Of a stretch of 64,000 nucleotides of DNA, positions 54,330-64,000 are shown piece by piece. Position numbers and translations under genes: made by a program. Positions within the stretch are counted from its first letter, which is position 1. Each line of letters opens with the position of its first letter. The stretch spans positions 68,792,489 through 68,856,488 of the forward strand of contig CM072521.1 in the NCBI GenBank assembly GCA_036898135.1. Direction: 5' to 3'. The DNA comes from Oncomelania hupensis (lineage: Eukaryota > Mollusca > Gastropoda > Littorinimorpha > Pomatiopsidae). The notes beneath the pieces were generated by a model, which was given only the letters and a program-made list of their open reading frames with translations, did not search any database and had not been told where the DNA came from.

Positions 54330-57300
54330 ATAAGTGTTTATTTATAAAGCACAATTCATTAAACAATCAGAAATGCACATTGCGCTTGAGAAAAACATGC
54401 ACGGACGCACGCACACACAGATCCACACGCACTCACAGATCCACACGCACTCACAGATCCACACGCACTCACAAACTTGTATAAACAGGCATGGCTGGGG
54501 CGTTTTATGCATGTCACACTATAGAGATCTTTAATTACATGGAAAATCTTCACGCTTTTTCAGTTTAATTTTTGGCTAGTTGAAACATAACAGTAATATG
54601 ATCTAGCATGCTAATTTGCATATTGTTTTGTTGTTTGTATGGACTAAAGCACAAGAACTTACAAAAGAATGCAGGGGGATCCTTCACAAAGCTTGTGTCA
54701 GTCATTTTTGTTTACAGGTGTGTTAAAAAAACAACAAGACATTATGAATCCAAAAACATAACCCATCCTTTTATACAAATGTGTATGTTGAGCATGAATT
54801 TGGAAAAAACGAGTCACAGTTTCAGAAAAGAAAACCTTTGGTAATTTTAATGAAAAGCGAGCGTTAGAGAGTAAAGTTGTAAACAAACCCATATGTTTCA
54901 GTAACAAATTGTTTTTGCTGTAATTTTGTTTTAATGTATTAATTTATTTATTTAATTGATTTGTAATGTCCGATTAACTTTGCAGACTCACGTGTGTATA
55001 CAGCAGACAGTGATTGACCTACTGAAGCGTAACTTTGCCGTGCATGTCGTAGCCGATGGCTGCAGCTCTCGCAGTCAGATGGACCGCGTCTTTGCCCTGG
55101 AGGTCAGTTGCTGCATTCCATTTTTTTAAAAAAAAGAAGGATTATAAAATATAACATCTCTGTTCTCCTTCCTTTCTCCTTCTTTGTCCTGTAAGGCATG
55201 AGCACTGCTAATGTTGGAAGTGGCTCACGCCATAGGCGGAAAGTGGCAGCTACATGAATACACCCAGCAAGCTGAAGGTCCCTTCTCCTCCACCCCCCGC
55301 TTGTGGGAGATTGTGCTTTTGTGTGGGGCATCACAAGATTTCTCCTCCACCCCCGCTTGTGGGAGATTGTGCTTTTTTGTGTGGGTCATCACAAGATTTC
55401 TCCTCCACCCCCGCTTGTGGGAGATTGTGCTTTTTTGTGTGTGGCATCACAAGATTTCTCCTCCACCCCCGCTTGTGGGAGATTGTGCTTTTTTGTGTGG
55501 CATCACAAGACTTCTCCTCCACCCTCGCTTGTGGGAGATTGTGCTTTTTTTGTGTGGCATCACAAGACTTCTCCTCCACCCCCGCTTGTGGGAGATTGTG
55601 CTTTTTTGTGTGGCATCACAAGACTTCTCCTCCACCCTCGCTTGTGGGAGATTGTGCTGTTTTGTGTGGCATCACAAGACTTCTCCTCCACCCTCGCTTG
55701 TGGGAGATTGTGCTTTTTTTGTGTGGGGCATCACAAGACTTCTCCTCCACCCCCGCTTGTGGGAGATTGTGCTTTTTTTGTGTGGGGCATCACAAGATTT
55801 CTCCTCCACCCCCGCTTGTGGGAGATTGTGCTTTTTTGTGTGGGTCATCACAAGATTTCTCCTCCACCCCCGCTTGTGGGAGATTGTGCTTTTTTTGTGT
55901 GGGGCATCACAAGATTTCTCCTCCACCCCCGCTTGTGGGAGATTGTGCTTTTTTTTGTGTGGGGCATCACAAGATTTCTCCTCCACCCCCGCTTGTGGGA
56001 GATTGTGCTTTTGTGTGTGGGGCATCACAAGATTTCTCCTCCACCCTCGCTTGTGGGAGATTGTGCTTTTTTGTGTGGCATCACAAGATTTCTCCTCCAC
56101 CCCCGCTTGTGGGAGATTGTGCTTTTTTGTGTGGGGCATCACAAGACTTCTCCTCCACCCCCGCTTGTGGGAGATTGTGCTTTTTTGTGTGGCATCACAA
56201 GATTTCTCCTCCACCCCCGCTTGTGGGAGATTGTGCTTTTTTGTGTGGGGCATCACAAGACTTCTCCTCCACCCCCGCTTGTGGGAGATTGTGCTTTTTT
56301 GTGTGGCATCACAAGATTTCTCCTCCACCCCCGCTTGTGGGAGATTGTGCTTTTTTGTGTGGCATCACAAGATTTCTCCTCCACCCCCACTTGTGGGAGA
56401 TTGTGCTTTTGTGGGGCATCACAAGATTTCTCTTCCACCCCCGCTTGTGGGAGATTGTGCTTTTTTTGTGTGGGGCATCACAAGACTTCTCTTCCACCCC
56501 CGCTTGTGGGAGATTGTGCTTTTTTTCTGTGGGGCATCACAAGACTTCTCCTCCACCCCCGCTTGTGGGAGATTGTGCTTTTTTTTGTGTGGCATCACAA
56601 GATTTCTCCTCCACCCCCGCTTGTGGGAGATTGTGCTTTTTTGTGTGGCATCACAAGATTTCTCCTCCACCCCCGCTTGTGGGAGATTGTGCTTTTTTGT
56701 GTGGCATCACAAGATTTCTCCTCTACCCCCGCTTGTGGGAGATTGTGCTTTTTTGTGTGGCATCACAAGATTTCTCCTCCACCCCCGCTTGTGGGAGATT
56801 GTGCTTTTTTGTGTGGCATCACAAGATTTCTCCTCCACCCCCGCTTGTGGAGATTGTACTTTTTTGTGTGGCATCACAAGATTTCTCCTCCACCCCCGCT
56901 TGTGGGAGATTGTGCTTTTTTGTGTGGCATCACAAGATTTCTCCTCCACCCCCGCTTGTGGGAGATTGTGCTTTTTTGTGTGGCATCACAAGATTTCTCC
57001 TCCACCCCCGCTTGTGGGAGATTGTGCTTTTTTGTGTGGCATCACAAGATTTCTCCTCCACCCCAGCTTGTGGGAGATTGTGCTTTTTTGTGTGGCATCA
57101 CAAGATTTCTCCTCCACCCCCCCTTGTGGGAGATTGTGCTTTTTTGTGTGGGGCATCACAAGATGCGGCTAAGGCAGCAAGCGCTACATTGTACATCATC
57201 AGCCAGTGCCAAGGCAGCAAGTGCTACATTGTACATCATCAGCCAGTGCCAAGGCAGCAAGTGCTACATTGTGCATCATCAGCCAGTGCCAAGGCAGCAA

Positions 57301-57802
57301 GTGCTACATTGTGCATCATCAGCCAGTGCCAAGGCAGCAAGTGCTACATTGTACATCATCAGCCAGTGCCAAGGCAGCAAGTGCTACATTGTGCATCATC
57401 AGCCAGTGCCAAGGCAGCAAGTGCTACATTGTGCATCATCAGCCAGTGCCAAGGCAGCAAGTGCTACATTGTGCATCATCAGCCACTGCAACTTTCTGTC
57501 CTAGCTTTGGTTCAGTTTGTAACAGTTTTGATTTATTTTAGTTTTTTTTTTTTTAATTTAATGTTTATTTCATTGGAATTATTGTGCATTTTTATATTTA
57601 TTTTATTTTATTATATTTTACTTTATTGTATTATTTTTTTCTGGGGTGTGTGCAGAGGTTTAGACAGATGGGAGCATTTGTAACAACGAGCGAAGCGGTA
57701 CTTCTACAGCTGGTTGGTGACAAAGACCATCCGAAGTTCAAGGAAGTCCAGGCCCTTATCAAGATCAGCGCTCCCGAATCTGGCCTTGTGGCGAGCCTTT
57801 AG
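49850..57802 (+). CDS. ISOC1: isochorismatase domain-containing protein (ISOC1-like), complete, five exons
   Basis: Cysteine-hydrolase-fold protein of the isochorismatase superfamily. The animal members' substrate is not settled. Exons 49850-49990, 53858-53905, 54098-54259, 54986-55102 and 57656-57802 all join in phase 0 to give 204 aa. This is close to ISOC2 in length and lacks the N-terminal extension of vertebrate ISOC1, but the sequence is closer to ISOC1 ([67 protein letters not shown]). The catalytic triad expected for the family is visible as Asp25, Lys88 and Cys121. There is no signal peptide or membrane segment. The ATG at 49,850 is chosen because it opens the conserved first exon and lies just after the shared promoter. 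Introns 1 and 4 are filled with LINE remnants and minisatellites. Confidence 0.94.
50005..50700 (+). mobile_element. LINE 3' end with a tandem ~296-bp duplication
   Basis: Encodes the RT C-terminal tail [20 protein letters not shown] then stop, followed by a C-rich 3' UTR. The block 50,026-50,321 repeats at 50,322-50,612 almost exactly. Ends with a gaagaagaagaag tail at about 50,668. Confidence 0.8.
50701..51417. other. ISOC1-like intron 1, SINE/LINE-tail-like and AT-rich DNA
   Basis: Contains (aagac)n at 50,892-50,914 and ggttagggttaggg at 51,226-51,240. No coding motif. Confidence 0.5.
51418..53134 (+). mobile_element. CR1/L2-like LINE, copy B (RT to 3' tail)
   Basis: Same family as 22,380-25,016 and nearly identical over the shared part, in opposite orientation. 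RT from [18 protein letters not shown] through [23 protein letters not shown] and SFADDTQLY, one frameshift at about 51,900, thumb, stop near 52,531 and a 3' UTR ending in (TTA)n at 53,092-53,134. 5'-truncated at ccaaagtcatag. Confidence 0.92.
53135..53857. other. intronic DNA, no feature recognised
   Basis: Includes a (taat)n run at 53,645-53,665. Confidence 0.5.
53858..53905 (+). CDS. ISOC1: ISOC1-like exon 2
   Basis: 16 codons, [15 protein letters not shown] with acceptor gtttcag and donor gtacca. Confidence 0.93.
54098..54259 (+). CDS. ISOC1: ISOC1-like exon 3
   Basis: 54 codons, [14 protein letters not shown] to HVVLFGIE, with the catalytic Lys in AKTKFSM. Acceptor ttggcag, donor gtagga. 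Confidence 0.96.
54298..54400 (-). mobile_element. LINE/SINE 3' tail with (ACT)n
   Basis: (act)n at 54,299-54,330 followed by aagtgtttatttataaagca, read on the minus strand as a tgctttataaataaacact tail. Confidence 0.5.
54415..54475 (+). repeat. 18-bp tandem repeat, ~3 copies
   Basis: Units cacagatccacacgcact. Confidence 0.85.
54986..55102 (+). CDS. ISOC1: ISOC1-like exon 4
   Basis: 39 codons, [13 protein letters not shown] to MDRVFALE, with the active-site Cys in THVC. Acceptor tttgcag, donor gtcagt. Confidence 0.96.
55270..57165 (+). repeat. minisatellite, 55-59 bp unit, ~33 copies
   Basis: Units ctcctccacccccgcttgtg / ggagattgtgcttttttgtg / tggcatcacaagattt, length varying in the T-run and in 'tgtgg(gg)catc'. 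The unit has no stop in any forward frame, so three overlapping forward ORFs of 650-810 codons arise. It fills ISOC1-like intron 4. Confidence 0.97.
57166..57487 (+). repeat. minisatellite, 40-bp unit, 8 copies
   Basis: Units aaggcagcaagtgctacatt / gtgcatcatcagccagtgcc in exact 40-bp register, directly after the previous array. Confidence 0.97.
57656..57802 (+). CDS. ISOC1: ISOC1-like exon 5 (terminal)
   Basis: 48 codons plus [23 protein letters not shown] and then [10 protein letters not shown]. Acceptor gtgcag. Confidence 0.96.
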   Translation, partial: RFRQMGAFVTTSEAVLLQLVGDKDHPKFKEVQALIKISAPESGLVASL

Positions 57803-58059
57803 AACCAGGATGATGCTGAGTTTTATAGTGCTCTTTCCGCATCTGTAGACATGCTCAAATACAATGGAATATTTGTTCTGTCTTTATTATCCTATTTCTC
57901 TATGCATTCTTAGCATGCTACTATAGCCTGGAGTTTCAGCTCTGTATAAGTGACTTTTATCATCATCGTCATCATCTTCATCACAATATAAAGATAAGAT
58001 ATAAAATCGAAATTTTGACATTGAAGACTCAGTGGGGAGGGGGGGGGGGGAGAGGGTGT

Positions 58060-58065
58060 AATAAA
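58060..58065 (+). terminator. candidate poly(A) signal AATAAA for ISOC1-like gene
   Basis: Hexamer about 258 nt after the stop codon, just after a G-run. The region 57,803-58,060 is the presumed 3' UTR. Confidence 0.5.
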
Positions 58066-59870
58066 CATTTTCATGATTGTAAAATCATCACGGTTGTAGT
58101 TGATGTAGTTGTTTGACTGGAAGTTATTTTTTGCATAGAGAACATTATGATACGTTTTTAATCATGGGGTAATTAATAAGTAAGTTTATGAGAATGTTAA
58201 AATTGTTGCAAAGCGAAGCTGTATAAGAAACCAGAACATTGGCGATGGGAAGAAGCAATGGTTTAGTTTAACATATTTTATGTTGATATCAATTGTTCAC
58301 AACGTCTGCGATTAAAGGAAAGTTTCCTTAATTGATGAATTTTCTATTTTATTACAAAGAGATCTGTATTAGTACGTTAATTTTTTTGTAGTAAGTGCTA
58401 AGTTGTTTTGTGTGTGTAAGTGTGTATAACTAATAGCTGATTTTTCTGTAGTACGTATGTAATGAAAATGGGCATTTCAAGAATTGTGTGTATGCATGCG
58501 TGAAATCTGCGTGTTCTCCTGTCTCACAACTTCACTAACTCGTAACAATAAACTAAGCTGGCACACTCTCTATTAAACCATAATCATAAATCAACAAACT
58601 AGCACAAGTATAGAATCAACAAGAATCACAATGGGATAAATACAATTGTTTCTACTCACGTCATGTCGCAGAATATATCCGTTGAAAGAATAAATATATG
58701 TATAGCACTCACAAATAATACACAATTCCATGTCATTGTGGCCAGAGAGAGAGAAAAGGAAAGTTGTTAATAGTCACACTGTAGTTATGTTGGATTCTGT
58801 AGTCTGTTCTGTGCCTACATCATATTCTGTCTCCCTTTCCTTAATCGGGCTCTCCTTCCCCTTCCGCCTTCTTCGTCTCCCCTCTTCTTTTCTGCTCCTC
58901 CGCGTCCTCTTCGCCTCAGACTCTCCTCCTTGTCCGCTTCTTCTTCTCCTTCTACGCTCTCTTCTTCTTTCTTCCTCTTATTTTTTTTTCTTATTCTGCT
59001 GCTGCTGCGTCCTCCTCTTCTTCTTCCTCCCCCTTTCTTCTTCTTCTCTCTTCTGCTTCTTCTTCTCCTTCATCTCTATTCTTCTGCTGCTTTTTCGCCT
59101 ATTCTTGAGGCACCCGCAGCCAGAGACTTCTGCAGACAAAGGAGTTAACAACAACTAAGTTTCCAGATACATAAACTTTCTTTGAACCATTACATATACC
59201 TCTCTCCTCTGTGACGGGACCAGTGCAGCAGAAAAATTCCAATTTCATCCCTACCGAGTACAGTTCACAACATAAACACAAATTCTACATCTAATTATAA
59301 CAACTACTTATTACGTCAATGACACCAATTAATTTCATTCATACCAATAAACTTAATGCTTTACACTGCAATTGAAGTTTGAACTTCAAATCAAATAATG
59401 ATTCGAATTCAATTCGTTATTCTAATATTACAGTGAACCACCATGTTCGTCTCCGCCCCACTCCATCCTTCACACTAATATCAAAATTATTTATTATTAA
59501 TTTTATTACATATAAATACAATATAATCATTTGAAAATACTATTATAGTTATAATACAAAATTTAAATGATAATCAGACACAGCTGCGAGAAGTCCAGTA
59601 TAGTCAAGAAAAAAGAATGAGTTGATTTTTGAATTAGTGAACTTAACATGTGACCAGCTCAACTAATCAAAATTTAGCTCTCATAAAAAATAAATTACCA
59701 ACATGTTCTCACAAAAAAACAGACTAACAATAATATAAAGTCGGTCAGACCCTAAATACTATAAACCCGGTTTGTTGGTTTGCGTGTGTATGACTAATGA
59801 CTGATTTTTATGGAATAAAATGAATTATGCAAATATATATTTTAGTTCATTTGTACTCAGTCTTTTTCTG
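58066..59870. other. intergenic DNA
   Basis: AT-rich, with a pyrimidine-rich stretch (ttcttctcctt) at 58,820-59,100 that makes a spurious Ser/Leu/Phe ORF. Confidence 0.5.
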
Positions 59871-59873
59871 TCA

Positions 59874-59955
<82 letters not shown>

Positions 59956-59982
59956 TCTCTCTCTCTCTCTTCTCTCTCTCTT

Positions 59983-60033
<51 letters not shown>

Positions 60034-60043
60034 TTCTCTCTCT

Positions 60044-60102
<59 letters not shown>
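59871..60102 (+). repeat. (CT)n microsatellite, ~230 bp
   Basis: Near-pure tctctc with ttt interruptions. Confidence 0.98.
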
Positions 60103-60107
<5 letters not shown>

Positions 60108-60235
60108 CCCACTCTTTCCTCCCTTTTCTTCCTCACTAACCCACCTCCTCCCTCTCTGTTTCGCTCTTCTCCCTCTCCATCCTCTCCAATTCACCCCTAT
60201 CTCTTCTGTGTCAAAATTTAAATACACGATATAGT

Positions 60236-60935
60236 ACTCGATGTAGAGTAGACTAAAACAATTATAAACACTCAATGGAAAGTAGACTAAAACAATTATA
60301 AACACTCAATGGAAAATAAAATAGACTAAAACAATTATAAACACTCAATGGAAAGTAGACTGAAACAATTATAAACACTCAATGGAAAGTAGACTAAAAC
60401 AATTATAAACACTCAATGGAAAGTAGACTAAAACAATTATAAACACTCAATGGAAAATAAAGTATAGACTAAAACAATTATAAACACTCAATGGAAAGTA
60501 GACTGAAACAATTATAAGCACTCAATGGAAAGTAGACTGAAACAATTATAAACATTCAATGGAAATTACACTAAAACAATTATAAACACTCAATGGAAAA
60601 TAAAGTAGACTAAAACAATTATAAACACTCAATGGAAAGTAGACTGAAACAATTATAAGGACTCAATGGAAAGTAGACTGAAACAATTATAAACATTCAA
60701 TGGAAAGTAGACTAAAACAATTATAAACACTCAATGGAAAGTAGACTAAAACAATTATAAACACTCAATGGAAAGTAGACTAAAACAATAAACACTCAAT
60801 GGAAAGTACACTGAAACAATTATAAACACTCAATGGAAAGTAGACTAAAACAATTATAAACACTCAATGGAAAGTAGGCTGAAACAATTATAAACACTCA
60901 ATGGAAAGTAGACTAAAACAATTATAAACAAGGTG
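60236..60935 (+). repeat. minisatellite, ~34-bp unit, ~20 copies
   Basis: Units gtagactaaaacaattataa / acactcaatggaaa. Confidence 0.95.
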
Positions 60936-60944
60936 GCAGAGAAA

Positions 60945-61206
60945 GATGGCGTGGCGGCATCTGTCACAGCTAAGTTGAAGGTGGTGGTCATGGTGTTGAC
61001 ATCTACTCCACCAGCTCCCAAAATGAGCAGTGGTTCAAATTTCCCTCCAATTGTGGCCTGAGATATTTCTGCCACCTCCGGGTCTTGCAGTTTGTCCAGG
61101 TCGAACTTCAGTCTCGTGCACTTTGCTGTGTTTACTTTCTTTAAGTTAAGCCGGAAAGACATCATCACGAGATCGTGGTCACTTCCGATGTCTGCTCCTG
61201 GAAAAG
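60945..61206 (-). mobile_element. RTE-like LINE, connector segment (inverted relative to next)
   Basis: Minus-strand frame FPGAD..SDHD, then MMSFRLNLKKVNTAKCTRLK and LGAGGVDVNTMTTTFNLAV, i.e. the stretch right after the endonuclease. Confidence 0.85.
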
Positions 61207-62320
61207 TGCCCTGTCGGGCACTGATTAGAATAGACCCAATTGTTAACCTTTCTCGACGTGTCGTAAAAGGCGACTAACAGGGGTGATGTCAGCACGGCAT
61301 CACTGGACGAAAGTCTTCTACACAGAAGTCACCGGCCAGGATGGAGGAACCTCATGTTACTACAGGTTCAACGACGACGTGCTCGGGGCCAAGGCGAGCC
61401 ACACTGTATTCGTGGATATCGGCTGTGGCCAACAGCTTGGAGAGGATTGGGCCCTGCCAGGTCTTTTTTGCCCAAGACACACTGCATGATGAATAAAACC
61501 ATTTACTCCATGCCGGATCGGTCGTCGCCTGGATCAACAAGGACCGCGCCTTCCGTTGGCCACCAGGACGGAGGCGATAAGTGTGCTACTGATAGACAAC
61601 TTAGCAGGATCCGCACCAGAAGTAACATCGTTATAGGAACCTGGAATGTCAGGACCCTAAATGCGGAGAGAAAATTAGAACTGGCCCACGAGATGGACCA
61701 CTATCGATGGAACGTTTTAGAGATCAGCGAACTGCGCTGGAAAGGCATAGGTGAAACAACGACCGACAAAGGCCACAAGATTTATTTCAGCGGTAGAGAT
61801 GACAGGCACGAACACGGAGTTGGATTCTAATTGGTCCACAAGAACATTCTAGCCACTGTCATGGGTTGCCGCCCAGTCTCCAGTAGACTCATTACCATCC
61901 GTCTGAGAGCAGCCCCTTTCAACATCACCATCATCCAGGCCTATGCCCCAACATCAGACTATGACGACAGCGATTTCTATGAAAATCTACAGGCTGTCCT
62001 TGACCAAGTGCCGAAAAAGGACAAAGTCATAGTGGAAGGCGACTGGAATGCCAAGGTTGGCCAAGATGCGCACCACAACTGGGGAGACACATGTGGACCC
62101 CACTGCAACAACGAGACAAATGACAGGGGTCTGAGACTGTGGGAGTTTGCCAGATACAACAATATGATACTGGAAAAACACGCTTGGTCTCCACAAAAAA
62201 TCCAGACGATTTACATGGCACAGTCCCGGCGGGAAGCGTCACAACCAGATCGACTACATCATGGTCAAGAAACGCTTCAGATCAAGCATTAACACTGGCA
62301 GGACGCGCACTTTTTCCAGG
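61207..62320 (+). mobile_element. RTE-like LINE, 5' end and endonuclease
   Basis: 5' leader, then an APE-type endonuclease: NIVIGTWNVRTLNAERKLEL, ISELRWKGIGE, IIQAYAPTSDYDDSDFYENL, VIVEGDWNAKVG. An in-frame TAA lies at 61,828-61,830 and a frameshift near 62,190, so it is dead. It ends at ttttccagg, exactly where the minus-strand piece at 60,945-61,206 begins. Confidence 0.9.
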
Positions 62321-62639
62321 TAAACAATTCTAATAAATAAACCTGGTAAACAATACTAATAAATAAACGAGTTGATGATTTTTGATATAGTCTTTCTTGC
62401 TACAGCCTATACAAGATCACAAGTGGCTGTAGAATTATTAACTAATTTGTACAAAGTATTAATTATACACAACAGCTTAATAATTTTATAAACAGTAATA
62501 ATAATATTTCTCATTGGCTACAAATTAAGATGTTTGACTATATAAAATGTTATTCCAACTAAGTATTTCTTGAAAGAGAGAATAAAGTTGTATTATTTCA
62601 TTTTATCTATCTGTACATATATGGCTTTATACAACCTGC

Positions 62640-63124
62640 AACTGACATTCAGTCTACACTCCAAGGTAAAGCTGCTGCGCTCCCTTGCCATTTCCATCTT
62701 CCTATACATGGACCATCAAAGCAGACCTACAACGAAAAATACTAAGCATGGAGATAAAGACTTCTGGGCATTTCCTATAACCAGCACATCACCAACGACG
62801 AAGTCCGACAGACCATCATACAAGCCATTGGACAACGCGATGACATGCTCACAGTGGTTAAAAAACGGAAACTCCGATGATATGGCCAGTCACCATAGCA
62901 TCAGGCCTTGCAAAGACCATCCTTCAAGGCACGGAGCAAGGAGGCAGAAGAAGAGGGAGACAGAAAAAGAGGTGGGAGAACAACATTCGAGAATGGACTG
63001 GCTTGACACTGAGCGAAGCCATGAGGATTGCTGAGTACAGAGAAAGATGGAGTACGCTGGTTAAACGATCATCTGTGGTGCCCCAACGACTTTCGAGTTA
63101 TGGGATAGGATAGGATAGGATAGG
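62640..63124 (+). mobile_element. RTE-like LINE 3' end
   Basis: LTFSLHSKVKLLRSLAISIF, then frameshifted thumb/tail SGLAKTILQGTEQGGRRRGR and [20 protein letters not shown], ending in (ggata)n at 63,103-63,124. Confidence 0.88.
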
Positions 63125-63700
63125 AACTACTTCCCTTTATCATAATTAAAATGAACAAACTTCCCAACTCATTCATAAATTACCTCCCTTTATTATACTT
63201 AAAATGAACAAACTTCACAAATTATTTCCCTTTATTGGAAACAATTTAATTGTTATTTATGAATTATTTCTCTTTACAACTGTTGAAAACAATTAATCAA
63301 ATTCCATTTATAAATTATATATCTTTTCTTAATGATTGACAAAATCGTTTTCATTTACAATTTACTTCTCTTTACAATTCTAGCAAAGAATACAAACTTG
63401 TCATGCATAAATTATTCTGCACAAACATTGAAAAAAATAGTTATTTCCTTGGATACAAAAGCATACTTTATTCACTAATATTTTCTTTTTATTCAGAAAT
63501 ATAAAATATATACATGTTTTTACAAGTATGCTTGCACCCAAGCAAAATGGCCACCTAGGGCAGGTACTTATGCTACCGATATTTACCTCGGACACGACGA
63601 CACAACACAACACAAAGACGACACAGGTCCGAGTGGTTCACAAATGTGCATGCAGCTCTCTTCTTTTCTTAGGACATCAGTTCCAGGACGACTGGACACT
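63125..63700. other. AT-rich intergenic DNA
   Basis: Starts with two or three diverged copies of a ~60-bp 'aattacttccctttat' segment. No coding motif. Confidence 0.5.
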
Positions 63701-63707
63701 ACCTTGC

Positions 63708-63757
63708 AGCTCGGAAGAGTCCGCTGGACCTAAAGCAATAACTATGTAATGTAACTA
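63708..63757 (+). mobile_element. 3' end of the ~545-bp retroposon, 5'-truncated
   Basis: agctcggaagagtccgctgg / acctaaagcaataactatgtaatgtaa, matching 16,645-16,693. Confidence 0.75.
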
Positions 63758-63847
63758 CCTTGCAAGACCGTCACAGTGGGACGACACACTGCTTGAGATA
63801 AGCGGCAAATGGTAGGCTACACAACCACGTCCGCACAATCCCCTCCA

Positions 63848-63879
<32 letters not shown>

Positions 63880-63882
63880 CCC
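63848..63882 (+). repeat. poly-C tract
   Basis: About 34 C with one interruption near the end. Confidence 0.95.
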
Positions 63883-63887
63883 TTGAA

Positions 63888-63977
63888 AACTCTGTTTGGT
63901 CCTGATTTGGCTCGGAAGAGCCCGCTGGACCTAAAGCAATAACCATGTAATGTAATGTAATGTAATGTAATGTAATG
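63888..63977 (+). mobile_element. 3' end of the ~545-bp retroposon, 5'-truncated, (TGTAA)n tail
   Basis: tttggtcctgatttggctcg / gaagagcccgctggacctaa followed by about five TGTAA units. Confidence 0.8.
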
Positions 63978-64000
63978 AAAACTCTGCTGGCACTAGAGTA

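Noticed and set aside
55211..57683. Three overlapping long forward ORFs (653, 809 and 733 codons)
   Set aside because: They are the translation of a stop-free minisatellite inside an ISOC1-like intron; no domain, and all three frames are equally open.
58730..59158. 142-codon Ser/Leu/Phe-rich ORF resembling a membrane protein
   Set aside because: Pyrimidine-rich low-complexity DNA; overlapping frame equally open, no splice or family support.
59820..60234. Ser-Leu and Arg-Glu repeat ORFs
   Set aside because: (CT)n microsatellite.

Overview
The window is animal nuclear DNA, most likely from a lophotrochozoan and probably a gastropod mollusc. It holds the end of one and the whole of two conserved metazoan genes, with GT-AG introns of up to about 10 kb. 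The introns are filled with minisatellites, LINE fragments (RTE-, CR1/L2- and I/Jockey-like), tRNA-derived SINEs, DNA transposons and a Ty3/gypsy LTR element. The organism call is an inference from this mix. The species cannot be named from the sequence alone.

Gene layout: (1) nt 1-13,621, + strand: the last seven coding exons (299 aa) of the beta subunit of the AP-1/AP-2 clathrin adaptor, covering the hinge with a clathrin box and the whole appendage domain. (2) nt 49,570-17,316, - strand: a complete SMARCB1/SNF5 gene in 10 exons (377 aa). A possible extra 36-nt in-frame microexon lies after exon 6. It is tail-to-tail with the adaptin gene. (3) nt 49,850-57,802, + strand: a complete ISOC1-like isochorismatase-domain gene in 5 exons (204 aa). 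It is head-to-head with SMARCB1, with 279 nt between the start codons, so a shared bidirectional promoter is likely. A weak, unrecognised two-exon candidate gene lies in SMARCB1 intron 1.

Repeat layout: about 20 separate minisatellite arrays (units 12-78 bp) cover roughly a sixth of the window and sit almost entirely in introns. Several abut or include splice sites. SMARCB1 intron 4 (32,084-41,636) holds a nest of four insertions. A solo LTR (5-bp target duplication) is split by a gypsy element with two 654-bp LTRs (5-bp duplication). The integrase of that element is split by a DNA transposon (13-bp inverted ends, 6-bp duplication), which is itself split by an inverted solo LTR of the same gypsy family (5-bp duplication). 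The gypsy element has the order gag-protease-integrase-(deleted) RT, as in the Gmr1-type group, not the usual gypsy order. Other notable repeats are a SINE that joins a tRNA-like head to a 5S-rRNA-like segment (11,475-11,750), a ~545-bp retroposon family with a TATA-like box, a ~1-kb DNA transposon with a 9-bp target duplication inside a minisatellite, and a LINE with a head-to-head inversion that fits twin priming.

The three host genes belong to unrelated housekeeping processes (endocytosis, SWI/SNF chromatin remodelling, hydrolase metabolism). Nothing suggests they work together. No bacterial-type operon, CRISPR array, rRNA gene or functional tRNA gene was seen.
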